This document shows positions 28,356 to 37,696 of a stretch of 64,000 nt of DNA, one piece after another. This stretch comes from Candidatus Fibrimonadaceae bacterium. GTDB lineage: Bacteria; Fibrobacterota; Fibrobacteria; Fibrobacterales; Fibrobacteraceae. A program made the translations under genes and the position numbers. Each line of letters opens with the position of its first letter. The stretch's first letter is position 1. The notes below the pieces were generated by a model. It was not told where the DNA came from and searched no databases. It saw nothing but the letters and a program-made list of their open reading frames with translations. The stretch covers positions 1 to 64,000 of the forward strand of contig JAITFN010000025.1 of the NCBI GenBank assembly GCA_031281345.1, given 5' to 3'.

Positions 28356-28937
28356 ATGGCTTCTATTAAACAAAAAGCAAACTTAACGCTCATCGCCGCG
28401 CTTTGTACGCTCTTATTTTCGTGCGATACGGAATTCTTGGAATCTTGGGAATTTTGGAAAAAATCCTCGCTTGTTGTGGCAGAGGTTGGAAATTCACGCT
28501 TGTATTTGCAAGAGCTCAAAGAAACTAAAACTGCAAAAGATACCGTTTCAAGAGAGGAGTGGGTTCGTCGCATAGAATCTTGGGTTGATTTTGAGGTTAT
28601 GTACAGAGAGGCTTTGAAACGAGGCTTGCAAAAAGACCCTACCACTCAAAAGCTGATAAAAGACGCAGAGAAAAAAATTTTGGTGGACAGGCTCAAAATA
28701 ACAATGTACGATGCCTTTGACACAGAATCCGACAAAGAAATGCAGGAATTTTACGAAAACAACAAGGAAATGTTCCGTATAGACTCGGCCTCTTTTTTGC
28801 CTTTTACAAAGGCTCTGCCCAGAATAAAAAGCATAATACTTGCAGAAAAACAGGTGAAAAAGGAAAAAAAATGGCTTGCGGAAGTAAAAAACAATTATTC
28901 AATAGAAGTTTATCCACAATACTTGGATTCTCTGTAA
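28356..28937 (+). CDS. Lipoprotein resembling SurA-type chaperone N-domain
   Basis: 193 residues. Lipobox LLFSC (about Cys 23). AEVGNSRLYLQELKE, WVDFEVMYREALKRGL and YENNKEMFRI follow the pattern of the helical chaperone domain in SurA/PpiD-type foldases, but no parvulin isomerase domain is present, so a periplasmic chaperone-like role is only an inference. The maf gene starts 1 nt after its stop. Confidence 0.6.
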   Translation: MASIKQKANLTLIAALCTLLFSCDTEFLESWEFWKKSSLVVAEVGNSRLYLQELKETKTAKDTVSREEWVRRIESWVDFEVMYREALKRGLQKDPTTQKLIKDAEKKILVDRLKITMYDAFDTESDKEMQEFYENNKEMFRIDSASFLPFTKALPRIKSIILAEKQVKKEKKWLAEVKNNYSIEVYPQYLDSL

Positions 28938-28938
28938 G

Positions 28939-29493
28939 GTGCCATTAGTCCTAGCTAGTAAAAGCCCAAGAAGGGTGCAAATTTTGGAACTGCTGGGAGT
29001 TGAATTTCGAGTGGAAGCACCCAGCTGCGAAGAAAACGCAGAAAACATCCCCCCTAAAAGCATTCCCTTGGAACTTGCCAAAAGAAAGGCTTTGAATGTA
29101 TCCGAAAAATTCCAAAAAGACTTTGTGCTTGGGGGCGATACCCTTGTTTTTTGCGAAAATGAGGTTTTAGGCAAGCCAAAAAGCGAAAATGAAGCTTGTG
29201 AAATGCTGAAAAAATTGAGAAATAGGGCTCATAGCGTGATTAGCGGGCTTGCGCTTTGCCAAAACAGCAGGGTTTTATTCGCCGGAGAGAGCCAAACAGA
29301 GGTGCATTTCAGAGATTATTCGGATTTGGAAATTCTAGATTATATATCCACAATGGAATTCGCAGACAAGGCAGGTGCTTATGGAGCACAAGGAAAAGGC
29401 GCTCGGTTTATAAAATCAATAAACGGCTGCTTTTACAATGTTATGGGACTACCTATAGCCCTTACCTTGGAGGCTCTTAACAAAGTGGAATAA
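28939..29493 (+). CDS. maf: Maf family nucleotide pyrophosphatase
   Basis: 184 residues, GTG start. The family signature LASKSPRRVQILELLG is at residues 5-20, followed by a typical LGGDTLVFCENEVLGKPKS segment and YGAQGKGARFIKSINGCFYN. Maf proteins hydrolyse non-canonical or modified NTPs (dTTP/UTP or m7GTP subgroups); I do not assign the subgroup. It is coupled to the preceding lipoprotein. Confidence 0.92.
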   Translation: MPLVLASKSPRRVQILELLGVEFRVEAPSCEENAENIPPKSIPLELAKRKALNVSEKFQKDFVLGGDTLVFCENEVLGKPKSENEACEMLKKLRNRAHSVISGLALCQNSRVLFAGESQTEVHFRDYSDLEILDYISTMEFADKAGAYGAQGKGARFIKSINGCFYNVMGLPIALTLEALNKVE

Positions 29494-29504
29494 ACGGAGA
29501 ACTT

Positions 29505-30368
29505 ATGGCTGAAGAACATGAAAATGATTTGAATTTGGGCGAAAATGAACGCGTTGGTGATTATTTACACCGCATTCGCAAAATTCGTGGCTTGGAACTA
29601 GAAAACCTGGCAAAATCCATTCGCTTGGGAAAAAATATCCTAGAAGCGATAGAATCCAACAATTGGAACTACTTTCCAACAGAAGCTTATCTGCGAAGCT
29701 ATATAGTGTCTCTGTGCGATAAATTATCTTTGGATAAAAACGTAGTGCTGAAACAATTTTCCGCAGAAATAAATTCGCAATTCTGGATAACTCAAACAAA
29801 TATTATGAGCGAATCAGATCCGGAAAAGGATTCTCCAGATGCTCCGTCTAGCAATGTACCAAAAGCAGCCATAATAATTATCTTGGTGATTATAGTAATT
29901 CTGTTTTTTGCCAGCAAAATGCTGAATGGCTATTCAACAGAAGAAGATGATTTTGATATGGAAGAAGAAACCACAAAAACAGAAGAAATTGAAGGTTTAG
30001 AAGAAAATGCCAATGCCCCCGATACTTCTGGCGTAGCTGTATTAGACACAGTTCCTCTTCCCACCAGGGCAGTAGAGGTACCAGCGGCGGTTGTTCCGGG
30101 TGTGGACACTCTTCGTTTTGAATGCATTCCATCTCCCACAGACAGCACTTGCGGAGTAACGGTTAAAGGCGTTGACACAAAAATGGGCTATTTCAAAAAG
30201 ATGACAAACAAATACCTAAACCGTGAAGATACCTCGCAAGTGACCATCACCGTACCGCTTAGAACAAAATTGTTCGTAAACAACACAAAACAGGATTACG
30301 GCAATTTCAACACACTTCTATTCTATAACGGACAGATAGTCAACAAAATAAACAGGGAATTGAGATAG
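29505..30368 (+). CDS. rodZ: RodZ-like cytoskeletal membrane protein
   Basis: 287 residues. Cytoplasmic helix-turn-helix of the RodZ type (VGDYLHRIRKIRGLELENLA; LEAIESNNWNYFPTEAYLRS), one membrane helix (AAIIIILVIIVILFFASKML, about 127-146), an acidic linker, and a beta-rich periplasmic domain. RodZ links MreB to the cell-wall elongation machinery. GGAG site 7 nt before the ATG; it follows maf by 11 nt. Confidence 0.85.
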   Translation: MAEEHENDLNLGENERVGDYLHRIRKIRGLELENLAKSIRLGKNILEAIESNNWNYFPTEAYLRSYIVSLCDKLSLDKNVVLKQFSAEINSQFWITQTNIMSESDPEKDSPDAPSSNVPKAAIIIILVIIVILFFASKMLNGYSTEEDDFDMEEETTKTEEIEGLEENANAPDTSGVAVLDTVPLPTRAVEVPAAVVPGVDTLRFECIPSPTDSTCGVTVKGVDTKMGYFKKMTNKYLNREDTSQVTITVPLRTKLFVNNTKQDYGNFNTLLFYNGQIVNKINRELR

Positions 30369-30381
30369 GGAATTTAATTCA

Positions 30382-30615
30382 ATGACTGTTTACATACTGC
30401 TGTTTCTTTTGGGGTTTATACTAGCAGTATGTATGTTGGCTTATGCAAGCATACAAGTAGCGGAATTGAATAAAAAAGCAGAACAATTCAGCAAAGATTT
30501 AAAGGAACGCTATTCAAAACCCATAATTGGCCTTGACGATAAAAAAGAACGTGAAAAGGCAGAGAAGTTGGAGAAGGAGAGAGAGAAGCTGGAGAAGGAG
30601 AGAGCGGAAAAATGA
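30382..30615 (+). CDS. Small membrane-anchored coiled-coil protein
   Basis: 77 residues: an N-terminal hydrophobic helix (YILLFLLGFILAVCMLAYA) and a charged C-terminal coil built from EKLEKEREKLEKERAEK repeats. Unknown family. The stop overlaps the hisB ATG (ATGA), so it is translationally coupled to hisB. Confidence 0.65.
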   Translation: MTVYILLFLLGFILAVCMLAYASIQVAELNKKAEQFSKDLKERYSKPIIGLDDKKEREKAEKLEKEREKLEKERAEK

Positions 30616-31196
30616 AAAGAAAATCTAGCATTTCCAGAAAAACGGCAGAAACTGATATTGAATTGTATTTGGATTTAGATTCTAAAAAAAAAGGCAGCAT
30701 AAAAAGCGGTAGCGCATTCCTAGACCATATGCTCAATTTGTTCCAGTCGCACGCAGGGGTTGAACTTAGCCTTGCCTGCAAGGGCGATGTTGAAATAGAT
30801 TTTCACCACAGCATGGAAGATATAGGCATAGTTTTGGGTTCTGGCTTGAACCAAGCTCTTGGAGATAAAAAAGGCATTGAGCGTTTTGGTTTTTACTTTG
30901 CCCCAATGGACGAATGCCTAGCAAGAGTAGCCTTGGATTTCAGCGGTCGCTATGCTTATGTTTTGCAAGGAACTTTGCCTGCAAGAATAGGCGATTTAGA
31001 TTCCAGCCTTTGGGAACATTTTTTCAAAAGCCTAGCCGAAAACGCCAAAATGAACCTGCACATAGAACTTCTCTACGGCTTGGACGGTCACCACTGCATG
31101 GAAGCCATATTCAAAGCATTCGCAAGGTCTGTTGCTATGGCAATAGGCAAGGGCAAAAATGCAGATGAAATACCCAGCACTAAGGGAACACTTTAA
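30612..31196 (+). CDS. hisB: Imidazoleglycerol-phosphate dehydratase
   Basis: Histidine biosynthesis step from imidazoleglycerol phosphate to imidazoleacetol phosphate. 194 residues, monofunctional. Metal-binding motifs: FLDHMLNLFQSHAG, DFHHSMEDIGIVLG, LDGHHCMEAIFKAFAR. The start RKTAETDIELYLDLD is canonical. No other his genes are near. Confidence 0.96.
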   Translation: MKRKSSISRKTAETDIELYLDLDSKKKGSIKSGSAFLDHMLNLFQSHAGVELSLACKGDVEIDFHHSMEDIGIVLGSGLNQALGDKKGIERFGFYFAPMDECLARVALDFSGRYAYVLQGTLPARIGDLDSSLWEHFFKSLAENAKMNLHIELLYGLDGHHCMEAIFKAFARSVAMAIGKGKNADEIPSTKGTL

Positions 31197-31221
31197 AGTT
31201 TCCATATAATATATGTTTTTC

Positions 31222-31227
31222 TATATT
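31222..31227 (+). promoter_or_regulatory. Putative -10 element of the AbiE-like pair
   Basis: TTTTTC-TATATT, 10 nt before the ATG at 31238. Confidence 0.45.
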
Positions 31228-31237
31228 ATATAGCAAT

Positions 31238-31843
31238 ATGAAAAACTGGGTGGAATATTCCGAAAATTTGCTCAAATTGGGCGAAAGCGTGAAAGGCGTG
31301 TTTTCGCTTATGGAGCTTTCCTCCGTTTTCAACGAAAGTTCCAGAATTTCTTTGCACGGAATTATCAACAGATTCATAAAAGCAGGGATTTTAAAAAGAT
31401 ATTGCAGGGAAATTTACACCCTAGAGAATTTTGACTTTGGCGTACTATCTGCAAAAGTTCGGCAAAACTCCTATATATCGCTTGGCTCGGCTCTTGCCAC
31501 GCACCGCTTGATAGGCACCGAAAGTCCTTTTCAGGTTTTTTGCATAGTGGAATTCAAAGCCGCATACTATAAAGGGGTGCCGAATATATCTTATTACAAA
31601 TTGGCAAAAGAACTTTGCTTTGGATTCAAGCCAAACGAAAAAGGCGTTTTGATTGCCGAGCCGGAAAAAGCCGTTCTTGATACACTCTATTTTTACTTGC
31701 ACGGGAAAAAATTTTATTTCAACATATTCAGTGATATAAATTACAACTTGTTGAATAAAAATAAATTTTTTGCCTATTTGGAACCTTATGGTAACCCAAA
31801 ATTCAAAACATTCGCCGAGAGGTGTTTTTATGAAAAATTTTAG
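31238..31843 (+). CDS. abiEi: AbiEi-like antitoxin/regulator
   Basis: 201 residues. An N-terminal winged-helix region (VFSLMELSSVFNESSRISLH; INRFIKAGILKRYCREIY) precedes the AbiEi C-terminal domain (YISLGSALATHRLIG; VLIAEPEKAVLDTLYFYLHG). In type IV toxin-antitoxin systems AbiEi represses the operon and counters AbiEii. It overlaps the next gene by 14 nt. Confidence 0.82.
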   Translation: MKNWVEYSENLLKLGESVKGVFSLMELSSVFNESSRISLHGIINRFIKAGILKRYCREIYTLENFDFGVLSAKVRQNSYISLGSALATHRLIGTESPFQVFCIVEFKAAYYKGVPNISYYKLAKELCFGFKPNEKGVLIAEPEKAVLDTLYFYLHGKKFYFNIFSDINYNLLNKNKFFAYLEPYGNPKFKTFAERCFYEKF

Positions 31844-32555
31844 AAACACCGAAGAACTTTTGGCTTGGGTTATAAATTTCTTTGCCGCAGAATTTGGCAA
31901 CAATGCAATAATCCGAGGCGGTATGGCTCTTAGGCTGCTCAACAGCCCGCGTTACACAAACGATATAGATTACGTATTTATTCCTTTCACTTCAAAAAAA
32001 GGATTAAAACCTCTGATTGAAAAAAAATTGTCAAATGTTCAAGGGCTTGATTTCAGCATAACATTAAATTCAAAAGTTATGGATATAAATATCAATTATC
32101 TTTCGCAATCTTGCCAAATAGAAATAAATGCAGAAACGGAATGTGAGTCTCTTGCAACATCTTCTTCGCCTATTGCATCTCTTTATGGAATGCCGTCTAA
32201 AATTGTCAGAATAGCAAATTTGCCTGCTGCATTTGCTCATAAAATTGCTGCGTGGAATGAGAGGGAGTTGCTCAGAGATTTGTTTGATATTTATCAATAT
32301 AAAGCGATTTTGAGGGTGGAACCAAATTTGGAAATTCTGCAAAAAAGGCTTGCGAAAGTTCGCACTTACAAAAATGCGAAACTTGCAAAAAATTTAAAAA
32401 CGTTAAAAGAGAAATTGCTTTTGGTAGCGAATGAGTTGGATGAACAGAAAATTCAGGAATTAAAGCCTTTGCTGCCAGAGTCAGAACTGGCAGGGCTTCA
32501 TTTGAGAATAGCAACAGCAATTAGGGGGATTTACGATTACCTATCCTTTTTTTAG
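31830..32555 (+). CDS. abiEii: AbiEii-like nucleotidyltransferase toxin
   Basis: 241 residues from the ATG at 31830 (AGAGGTG upstream), preferred over an in-frame start 60 nt earlier. The nucleotidyltransferase core is visible: IIRGGMALRLLNSPRYTNDIDY, with GG at 30-31 and Asp 45/47, then LRDLFDIYQY. AbiEii-type toxins transfer nucleotides, in some relatives to tRNA. The 3' end overlaps the convergent methyltransferase by 35 nt. The frame and active site are intact. Confidence 0.82.
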   Translation: MKNFRNTEELLAWVINFFAAEFGNNAIIRGGMALRLLNSPRYTNDIDYVFIPFTSKKGLKPLIEKKLSNVQGLDFSITLNSKVMDININYLSQSCQIEINAETECESLATSSSPIASLYGMPSKIVRIANLPAAFAHKIAAWNERELLRDLFDIYQYKAILRVEPNLEILQKRLAKVRTYKNAKLAKNLKTLKEKLLLVANELDEQKIQELKPLLPESELAGLHLRIATAIRGIYDYLSFF

Positions 32556-33243
32556 CAATGTCAAAATACTCTTTGCAAATTTCAAAACCTATAAAATTCC
32601 TATCTAATTTTTTGGCTACTACCCCTGTTGTTCCGCTACCCATAAAAGGGTCTAATACGGTTGCCTTTTTTTTACTTCCTAAAAGAAGAATACGTTCCAA
32701 AAGAGTTTCTGGCTTTTCCGCTGGATGCGTGGTCAAATGCCTAGCAGCAGGAATTTCCCAAAGATTCTTCATTTGTTTTCCGCCGTTTATCTCTTTTGCT
32801 TTATCATAATTGAAAAAATATTTTTTTGTTTTGCTTGCAAGCCAAATTAATTCGGTGGAAGGAGCAAACCTATTTCTTGACAAAAGGGGAGTTGCATTTC
32901 GTTTAAACCAAATAATATCGTTTATAATCCAAAAACCAAGTTCTTTTAATAAAACACCGATGCTTGGATGATTGTGCAAGGTTCCAGAAATCCAAATTGT
33001 TCCCGTACAGCTTAAAATTCTTTTACATTCTAAAAGCCATTTTCTATTAAATTCGTGTATGTCTTTCACAATATCCCATTCACCTTTGTTGCAAATTGCG
33101 GGTCTTCCATTTTTTACAGTCAAAAAATTTTCACCAGACAAATTGTAAGGTGGATCTGCAAATATCATATCCACAGAACTATCAGGAACCTTTTTTACGA
33201 GTTCAAGAAAATTGCCATACTTTAACGTTATGCTATTTTCCAT
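32521..33243 (-). CDS. Type II DNA methyltransferase M1 (beta class)
   Basis: 240 residues. The catalytic motif IV DPPY (30-33, in [10 protein letters not shown]) comes before the AdoMet motif [11 protein letters not shown] near the C-terminus, the order of beta-class N6-adenine/N4-cytosine methyltransferases. It is the third gene of the restriction operon and overlaps M2 by 16 nt. Together with M2 it probably protects the two different strands of an asymmetric recognition site. Confidence 0.9.
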   Translation of the reverse strand: MENSITLKYGNFLELVKKVPDSSVDMIFADPPYNLSGENFLTVKNGRPAICNKGEWDIVKDIHEFNRKWLLECKRILSCTGTIWISGTLHNHPSIGVLLKELGFWIINDIIWFKRNATPLLSRNRFAPSTELIWLASKTKKYFFNYDKAKEINGGKQMKNLWEIPAARHLTTHPAEKPETLLERILLLGSKKKATVLDPFMGSGTTGVVAKKLDRNFIGFEICKEYFDIAKKRIGNRKSP

Positions 33244-34022
33244 CTCACCCTTTTTTCAGCAACACCTATATATTTTTCATTTTTCTCTATTCCAATCCAT
33301 TTTCTTTTCAATTTTTCAGCAACTGCACCTGTTGTTCCGCTACCAAAAAATGGATCTAGTACAATGTCATTTTCATTTGAAGATGCTTTAATGATTAATT
33401 CTAATAATTTCTCCGGTTTTTGTGTAGGATGTGCCGCTTTGCCGTCTTTTCCTTTTATTCTTTCTTTCCCTTGTACAATAGGAATTTCTATAAAATCCAA
33501 AAAATCTCGCATTTGTTTATTTGAGCCATCTTTTGTTTTATGCGGATTAAATTCTTTCACATCATTATAATTAAAAATCCAATTTTTACCCTTAACGAAC
33601 CAACATACAAATTCAGTAGAGTGCGTAAATGTACGTTTTGTAATATTTGGCATTGCGTTTATTTTATACCACGTTATTATGTTGTTTAATTTGAAGCCAT
33701 TTTTTTTTCCTATTGTTAAAATTTCTCCAATATTGTGCTGATTGCAGGAAATGTAAAGGCTTCCATTTTCTACCAAAACTCTTTTGCAAGACTTTACCCA
33801 ATTTTCGGTAAAATCTATATAATCTTCGTAGTTAAATATATCCCAATTTTCGTTGATTTTATAATATGCTCCGCCAGTCGTATTATTTGCTAAATTCAAA
33901 GTATTTCCCGATAAATTATAAGGCGGGTCTGCAAAAATTAAATTTACAGAATTTTTTGCAATATCATTTTCTAAAACTTCAATGCAATTTCCGTGAAAAA
34001 TTTTTCCTAAACAATTAGGCAT
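33228..34022 (-). CDS. Type II DNA methyltransferase M2 (beta class)
   Basis: 264 residues. DPPY at 32-35 ([10 protein letters not shown]), then [15 protein letters not shown] and [12 protein letters not shown], the same order and overall plan as M1 but clearly diverged in the central target-recognition region. It overlaps the restriction-enzyme gene by 8 nt and M1 by 16 nt. Confidence 0.9.
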   Translation of the reverse strand: MPNCLGKIFHGNCIEVLENDIAKNSVNLIFADPPYNLSGNTLNLANNTTGGAYYKINENWDIFNYEDYIDFTENWVKSCKRVLVENGSLYISCNQHNIGEILTIGKKNGFKLNNIITWYKINAMPNITKRTFTHSTEFVCWFVKGKNWIFNYNDVKEFNPHKTKDGSNKQMRDFLDFIEIPIVQGKERIKGKDGKAAHPTQKPEKLLELIIKASSNENDIVLDPFFGSGTTGAVAEKLKRKWIGIEKNEKYIGVAEKRVRWKIA

Positions 34023-35790
34023 AAATTGTTTCCTCCCACTTTTTTATTGTACTTGGAATTTGAGCGAGCCAATCATCGGATTTTTGAACTGTTTCTGTAA
34101 TTCCAATAACGGCATCGAATAATTCTAATAGCTTTTTGTGAGAAAAAGCCTTATTTTGTTGTTTTATTTTCAAAAGAATTTGTAAAATCTCAACAAATTG
34201 AGAAATCTTTAGCGGAATAATTTTCTGTCTTTTACCTTTGTATTCATATTTTGTAGAAATCCAAAAAGTATTTATTGTGTCTTCGTGGATTGTTGGAGCT
34301 ATAAATAAACAATAATTCGATTCATTGTTGCTTCTTATTTCAAAATCTCTAAAATGCCTCATAACTGGCTGTCCTTCGTTGAACCACTGAGAACGATCTC
34401 TCAAAAGGGTAACTTCACAAATAGAATTAAATGTTTCGTAAAAACATTCTATGTCCGGTTTATTTGCTGGTGCGGTAAAACTCGGTAAATTGTCATCGCC
34501 AACGGGATAATTTGGTTTTATTTCCAATGCATCATTTAGTGCGTGCAATCCATTGGTTATTAATCTTTCTAATTCAATAGGTTTTTTATCTTTCAATTTG
34601 AAAATATTTTGTAAACCTTTCACGCAATCCTCTATATTACTTAATTCTTGAAGTTCATAATGTGTTTTTAAATCCGACAATTTTCTTTTATATGTTCGCA
34701 GATTTTCAATATCATTATTTTGTTCATAGGATGGTAATTCTATTCTTTTGCTTTGTAAATCTTGCTCTGTTTCCTTTATATCTTTTTGCAATAACCTTAT
34801 TATATCATTTTGTTTGGCTTCTGTTTCCCAAGGCATTTTCTGCGATTTTATATCCCCTAAATATTTTATATAATCTTCTTTGGAATTAAATATCATTGCA
34901 GAAGCATTATCCTGTTCCAAAATGGAATCAATCTCTATCTGTCTGCGAGGTTCCAAGTCTATGTAAAAATCGTTTCCTCTTAAATAAAAATATCTTGTCA
35001 ATCTAAAATACCTAATTATATTGTCTGTATAATCTTTTGCATTTTTCCAAGAATCAAAATTTGGATAATATTTATTGAAATAATTTTCTGCAAAATCTGC
35101 CTTTTCTGCTTTGCTGATTCCTGTTTCATATTTTAATCTAAAAGAAAGAATTTTTTCTGCTACATCATCTATGTTTTTATAATTTGAAAGCGTTGTAAAG
35201 AATATGGCAAATTCTGTTCTAGAAACGCCTTTTTCTTTTAAATTTTCTCTAATGCAAATTTTATTTACCTTTTTAATTAAATGAAACGTGGCAACCAGAG
35301 GCTTGATGTTGTAGCCATCTTTTCCCAAATAGTCATCTGAATCTGGATTTGGATATTGCCACTTTAACAAACTTTTGAAAAATATATCCCCTAAATCGTA
35401 ATTTTCTGAAAGAAATAATTTTCCAAAATCAGTAATTTTAATTTTTTTGTCATTATCAGTAAAAATAAAACCAAGTTTTTTAAGTGGACTAAAAGACTGC
35501 CTTCCTCTCATTTCAGGGTCTTCATATGTTTTTGAATCAAAAATTTTCTCTGCCTGTTCATATGTCATATTCTCGCTACGCAACCACGAGTTCTGTTCTT
35601 CAGACAAGTTATTTTCAAACTGCTTAGTAAGGCCATAAACTTTTCTTTGTATTAACAATACTTGGAATTTTTTTTGTGTTTCCTTATTCCAAATTTCAAA
35701 CTCTAATTCTTTCAAAACTAATAAAAATGCTCTTATACGCTCTGGTGAGCGAAGAGCTGTAGAAATAGACCATAAACGTATTTTTGTCAT
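34015..35790 (-). CDS. AlwI-family type IIS restriction endonuclease
   Basis: 591 residues from the ATG at 35790; a longer frame to 35874 exists but a TATATT element 7 nt upstream and the family N-terminus ([20 protein letters not shown]) support this start. The first ~250 residues are the DNA-recognition part; the nuclease core includes [19 protein letters not shown] (Asp about 448, Glu about 461) followed by [10 protein letters not shown], as in AlwI-type enzymes. Known relatives cut a few bases outside 5-bp asymmetric sites such as GGATC or GAGTC; the site here cannot be read from sequence. Two adjacent methyltransferases fit such a target. The codons are very AT-rich. Confidence 0.82.
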   Translation of the reverse strand: MTKIRLWSISTALRSPERIRAFLLVLKELEFEIWNKETQKKFQVLLIQRKVYGLTKQFENNLSEEQNSWLRSENMTYEQAEKIFDSKTYEDPEMRGRQSFSPLKKLGFIFTDNDKKIKITDFGKLFLSENYDLGDIFFKSLLKWQYPNPDSDDYLGKDGYNIKPLVATFHLIKKVNKICIRENLKEKGVSRTEFAIFFTTLSNYKNIDDVAEKILSFRLKYETGISKAEKADFAENYFNKYYPNFDSWKNAKDYTDNIIRYFRLTRYFYLRGNDFYIDLEPRRQIEIDSILEQDNASAMIFNSKEDYIKYLGDIKSQKMPWETEAKQNDIIRLLQKDIKETEQDLQSKRIELPSYEQNNDIENLRTYKRKLSDLKTHYELQELSNIEDCVKGLQNIFKLKDKKPIELERLITNGLHALNDALEIKPNYPVGDDNLPSFTAPANKPDIECFYETFNSICEVTLLRDRSQWFNEGQPVMRHFRDFEIRSNNESNYCLFIAPTIHEDTINTFWISTKYEYKGKRQKIIPLKISQFVEILQILLKIKQQNKAFSHKKLLELFDAVIGITETVQKSDDWLAQIPSTIKKWEETIYA

Positions 35791-35797
35791 AAAGAAA

Positions 35798-35803
35798 AAT
35801 ATA
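35798..35803 (-). promoter_or_regulatory. Putative -10 element of the restriction-modification operon
   Basis: TTTC-TATATT on the minus strand, 7 nt before the endonuclease ATG, in the 37-nt gap after herA. Confidence 0.55.
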
Positions 35804-35827
35804 GAAATATTCGTTAAATTAAATTTT

Positions 35828-37696
35828 CTAAAAAGGAAGCTCTCCCATTTCATCTGATTTCCATAACTCATCAAGATTTACAGTTTCACTTTGAGGTCTC
35901 TGTTCTTTATCCAACAATAAAACTTTAACTGACAATGGAAACTGAGTCAATTGTCCTGCTATAAAACAACAACCTACAGATAAATTAGCTATGGAATCAA
36001 AAGATAATTTGTCTAAATAACTAACAGCCCTATTTATCGCTTTTAAATCATTTTCATTCATTAATTTATGAATAAAATAATTATGTAATTGTGAAATAAT
36101 TGTTGATGAAATATCAGATGGTCTTTGGCTTGCTACTGTTAGAAATACTCCAAATTTTCTCCCCTCCTTTACAATTTCTTCAAAGGTTTCTAAACGATAA
36201 TCTTTCCAAGTTTCTGATTCTCGAACTGAATTTTCTGATAAAATATTATGAGCCTCATCTATAACAATGTGTAAAGAGGAATCTTTGTTATATTTATCTC
36301 TATGCTCTTCATATTGTTTTTTTAAAATAATTAAAGGTAACGTTTTCTTTATACTTTGGTTAGTCAACTTCATATCTATTACAACTATATTGTCATCTTT
36401 AAAAATATCGTCACTTATATTAACATCAGTAGTGAATACTTTTTGTATATCTCTCTTAATGCTTTCCAACCTAGCAATGCAAGGATAAATATGGTCATTT
36501 TGAACTCTATTGTCTAATAAATCATATAGTAATTGTAATTTCAAAAAATCTAAAAATTTATCTATGACATTACTAGGAAAATTATAATCATTCGCGTTTA
36601 TATATATAGATTGACTTTTATATTGTTCATCTGTTATACTTTCATATTCAGTATCTCCTCCACATTGAAAATAACTGTATTTATTGTGCCATTCAGGAAT
36701 AATAATATCATCATCAATTTTAAGTATTTGTTTATATCTATCTATACATAGAAAAGCTAAATTTTTTTCTTTCAATTTTAATATTCTTAGTACTAATTGT
36801 CTTAAATTATTTTTGAAATATTCTAAACCGTCTTTTTCCTTAGAAATTTTCTTATATAAATTTATCGCACGATTTAAAAATGGTTTTTGAGTTTTTTCTG
36901 TTGCATTAGATAAAATTGTCAGTAGTTCTATATCTATAAAACTATTCTCTGCTATTGGAACTTTAGAATAAGAATAATGATCTTCTAATGGTCTATTTGT
37001 TGATAATTTATATACTCTTTTATTTACTGTTAACGTTTTTTCTCCTGAATATTCACTGTTGAAATCTATGAATATAAATTTAGATTTTTTTGCAGAATTT
37101 TCAATAAAGTTTTCTAGCTTAAATAATTCTGCGTACATTTTTGCAAGAGTATTAGATTTTCCAGATCCTGTATTTCCAAAAATACCAATATGACCTGTGA
37201 ACAATTTATTTGCTGACAGATTTATTTGTTGGGTTTCTTCATCGCTTAATACCCCCAATTTTATTGTTAATTCATTTTCTGAAGATAATTTATGAAGTTT
37301 TTCAAATTCTTCTTTTGAAAGTAATTCACATTCACTTCCTATTAATGGCATTTCTTTTATGCCGTGTTGAAATCTATGATTGTAATCATAAAAACCAAAA
37401 ATCGTAACATTTAAGTACCTATTTATTTTTTGTTTTTCACTAGCATACTCTTTGCTTGTGTGAATTTTGTCTTCATTTATATATTCTCCTTCTACTTTAC
37501 AAATTATTTCCGTAAACCCTTTTAATATTTTTACATAATTAGAAAGACCCACCGATACATTTTTTACTAATTTTCCATAGAAAAATAAATGCGGCAAATT
37601 TTTATCTTTATCTACTCGAATTTTTATATTCTTACCATCAACACTAGAAACTATTCCTATTGAAAATATGGATTTTTTTAATAACTCATTTCGCAT
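35828..37696 (-). CDS. herA: HerA-like DNA translocase of a SIR2-HerA system
   Basis: 622 residues. An N-terminal HAS-barrel-like region precedes the P-loop GNTGSGKSN (174-182); Walker B is LHIVIDEAHN, and a sensor-like ASQRPSDISSTI motif follows, as in HerA/FtsK-type hexameric ATPases. The ATG overlaps the stop of the SIR2 gene by one base. Paired SIR2 and HerA proteins form a known anti-phage complex in which SIR2 acts as an NADase or nuclease. Strongly AT-rich codons suggest horizontal gain. Confidence 0.87.
   Translation of the reverse strand: MRNELLKKSIFSIGIVSSVDGKNIKIRVDKDKNLPHLFFYGKLVKNVSVGLSNYVKILKGFTEIICKVEGEYINEDKIHTSKEYASEKQKINRYLNVTIFGFYDYNHRFQHGIKEMPLIGSECELLSKEEFEKLHKLSSENELTIKLGVLSDEETQQINLSANKLFTGHIGIFGNTGSGKSNTLAKMYAELFKLENFIENSAKKSKFIFIDFNSEYSGEKTLTVNKRVYKLSTNRPLEDHYSYSKVPIAENSFIDIELLTILSNATEKTQKPFLNRAINLYKKISKEKDGLEYFKNNLRQLVLRILKLKEKNLAFLCIDRYKQILKIDDDIIIPEWHNKYSYFQCGGDTEYESITDEQYKSQSIYINANDYNFPSNVIDKFLDFLKLQLLYDLLDNRVQNDHIYPCIARLESIKRDIQKVFTTDVNISDDIFKDDNIVVIDMKLTNQSIKKTLPLIILKKQYEEHRDKYNKDSSLHIVIDEAHNILSENSVRESETWKDYRLETFEEIVKEGRKFGVFLTVASQRPSDISSTIISQLHNYFIHKLMNENDLKAINRAVSYLDKLSFDSIANLSVGCCFIAGQLTQFPLSVKVLLLDKEQRPQSETVNLDELWKSDEMGELPF

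Noticed and set aside
35791-35874. Longer N-terminus of the restriction endonuclease
   Set aside because: The extra 28 residues run through the promoter element and into the herA 3' end and do not match the family start.
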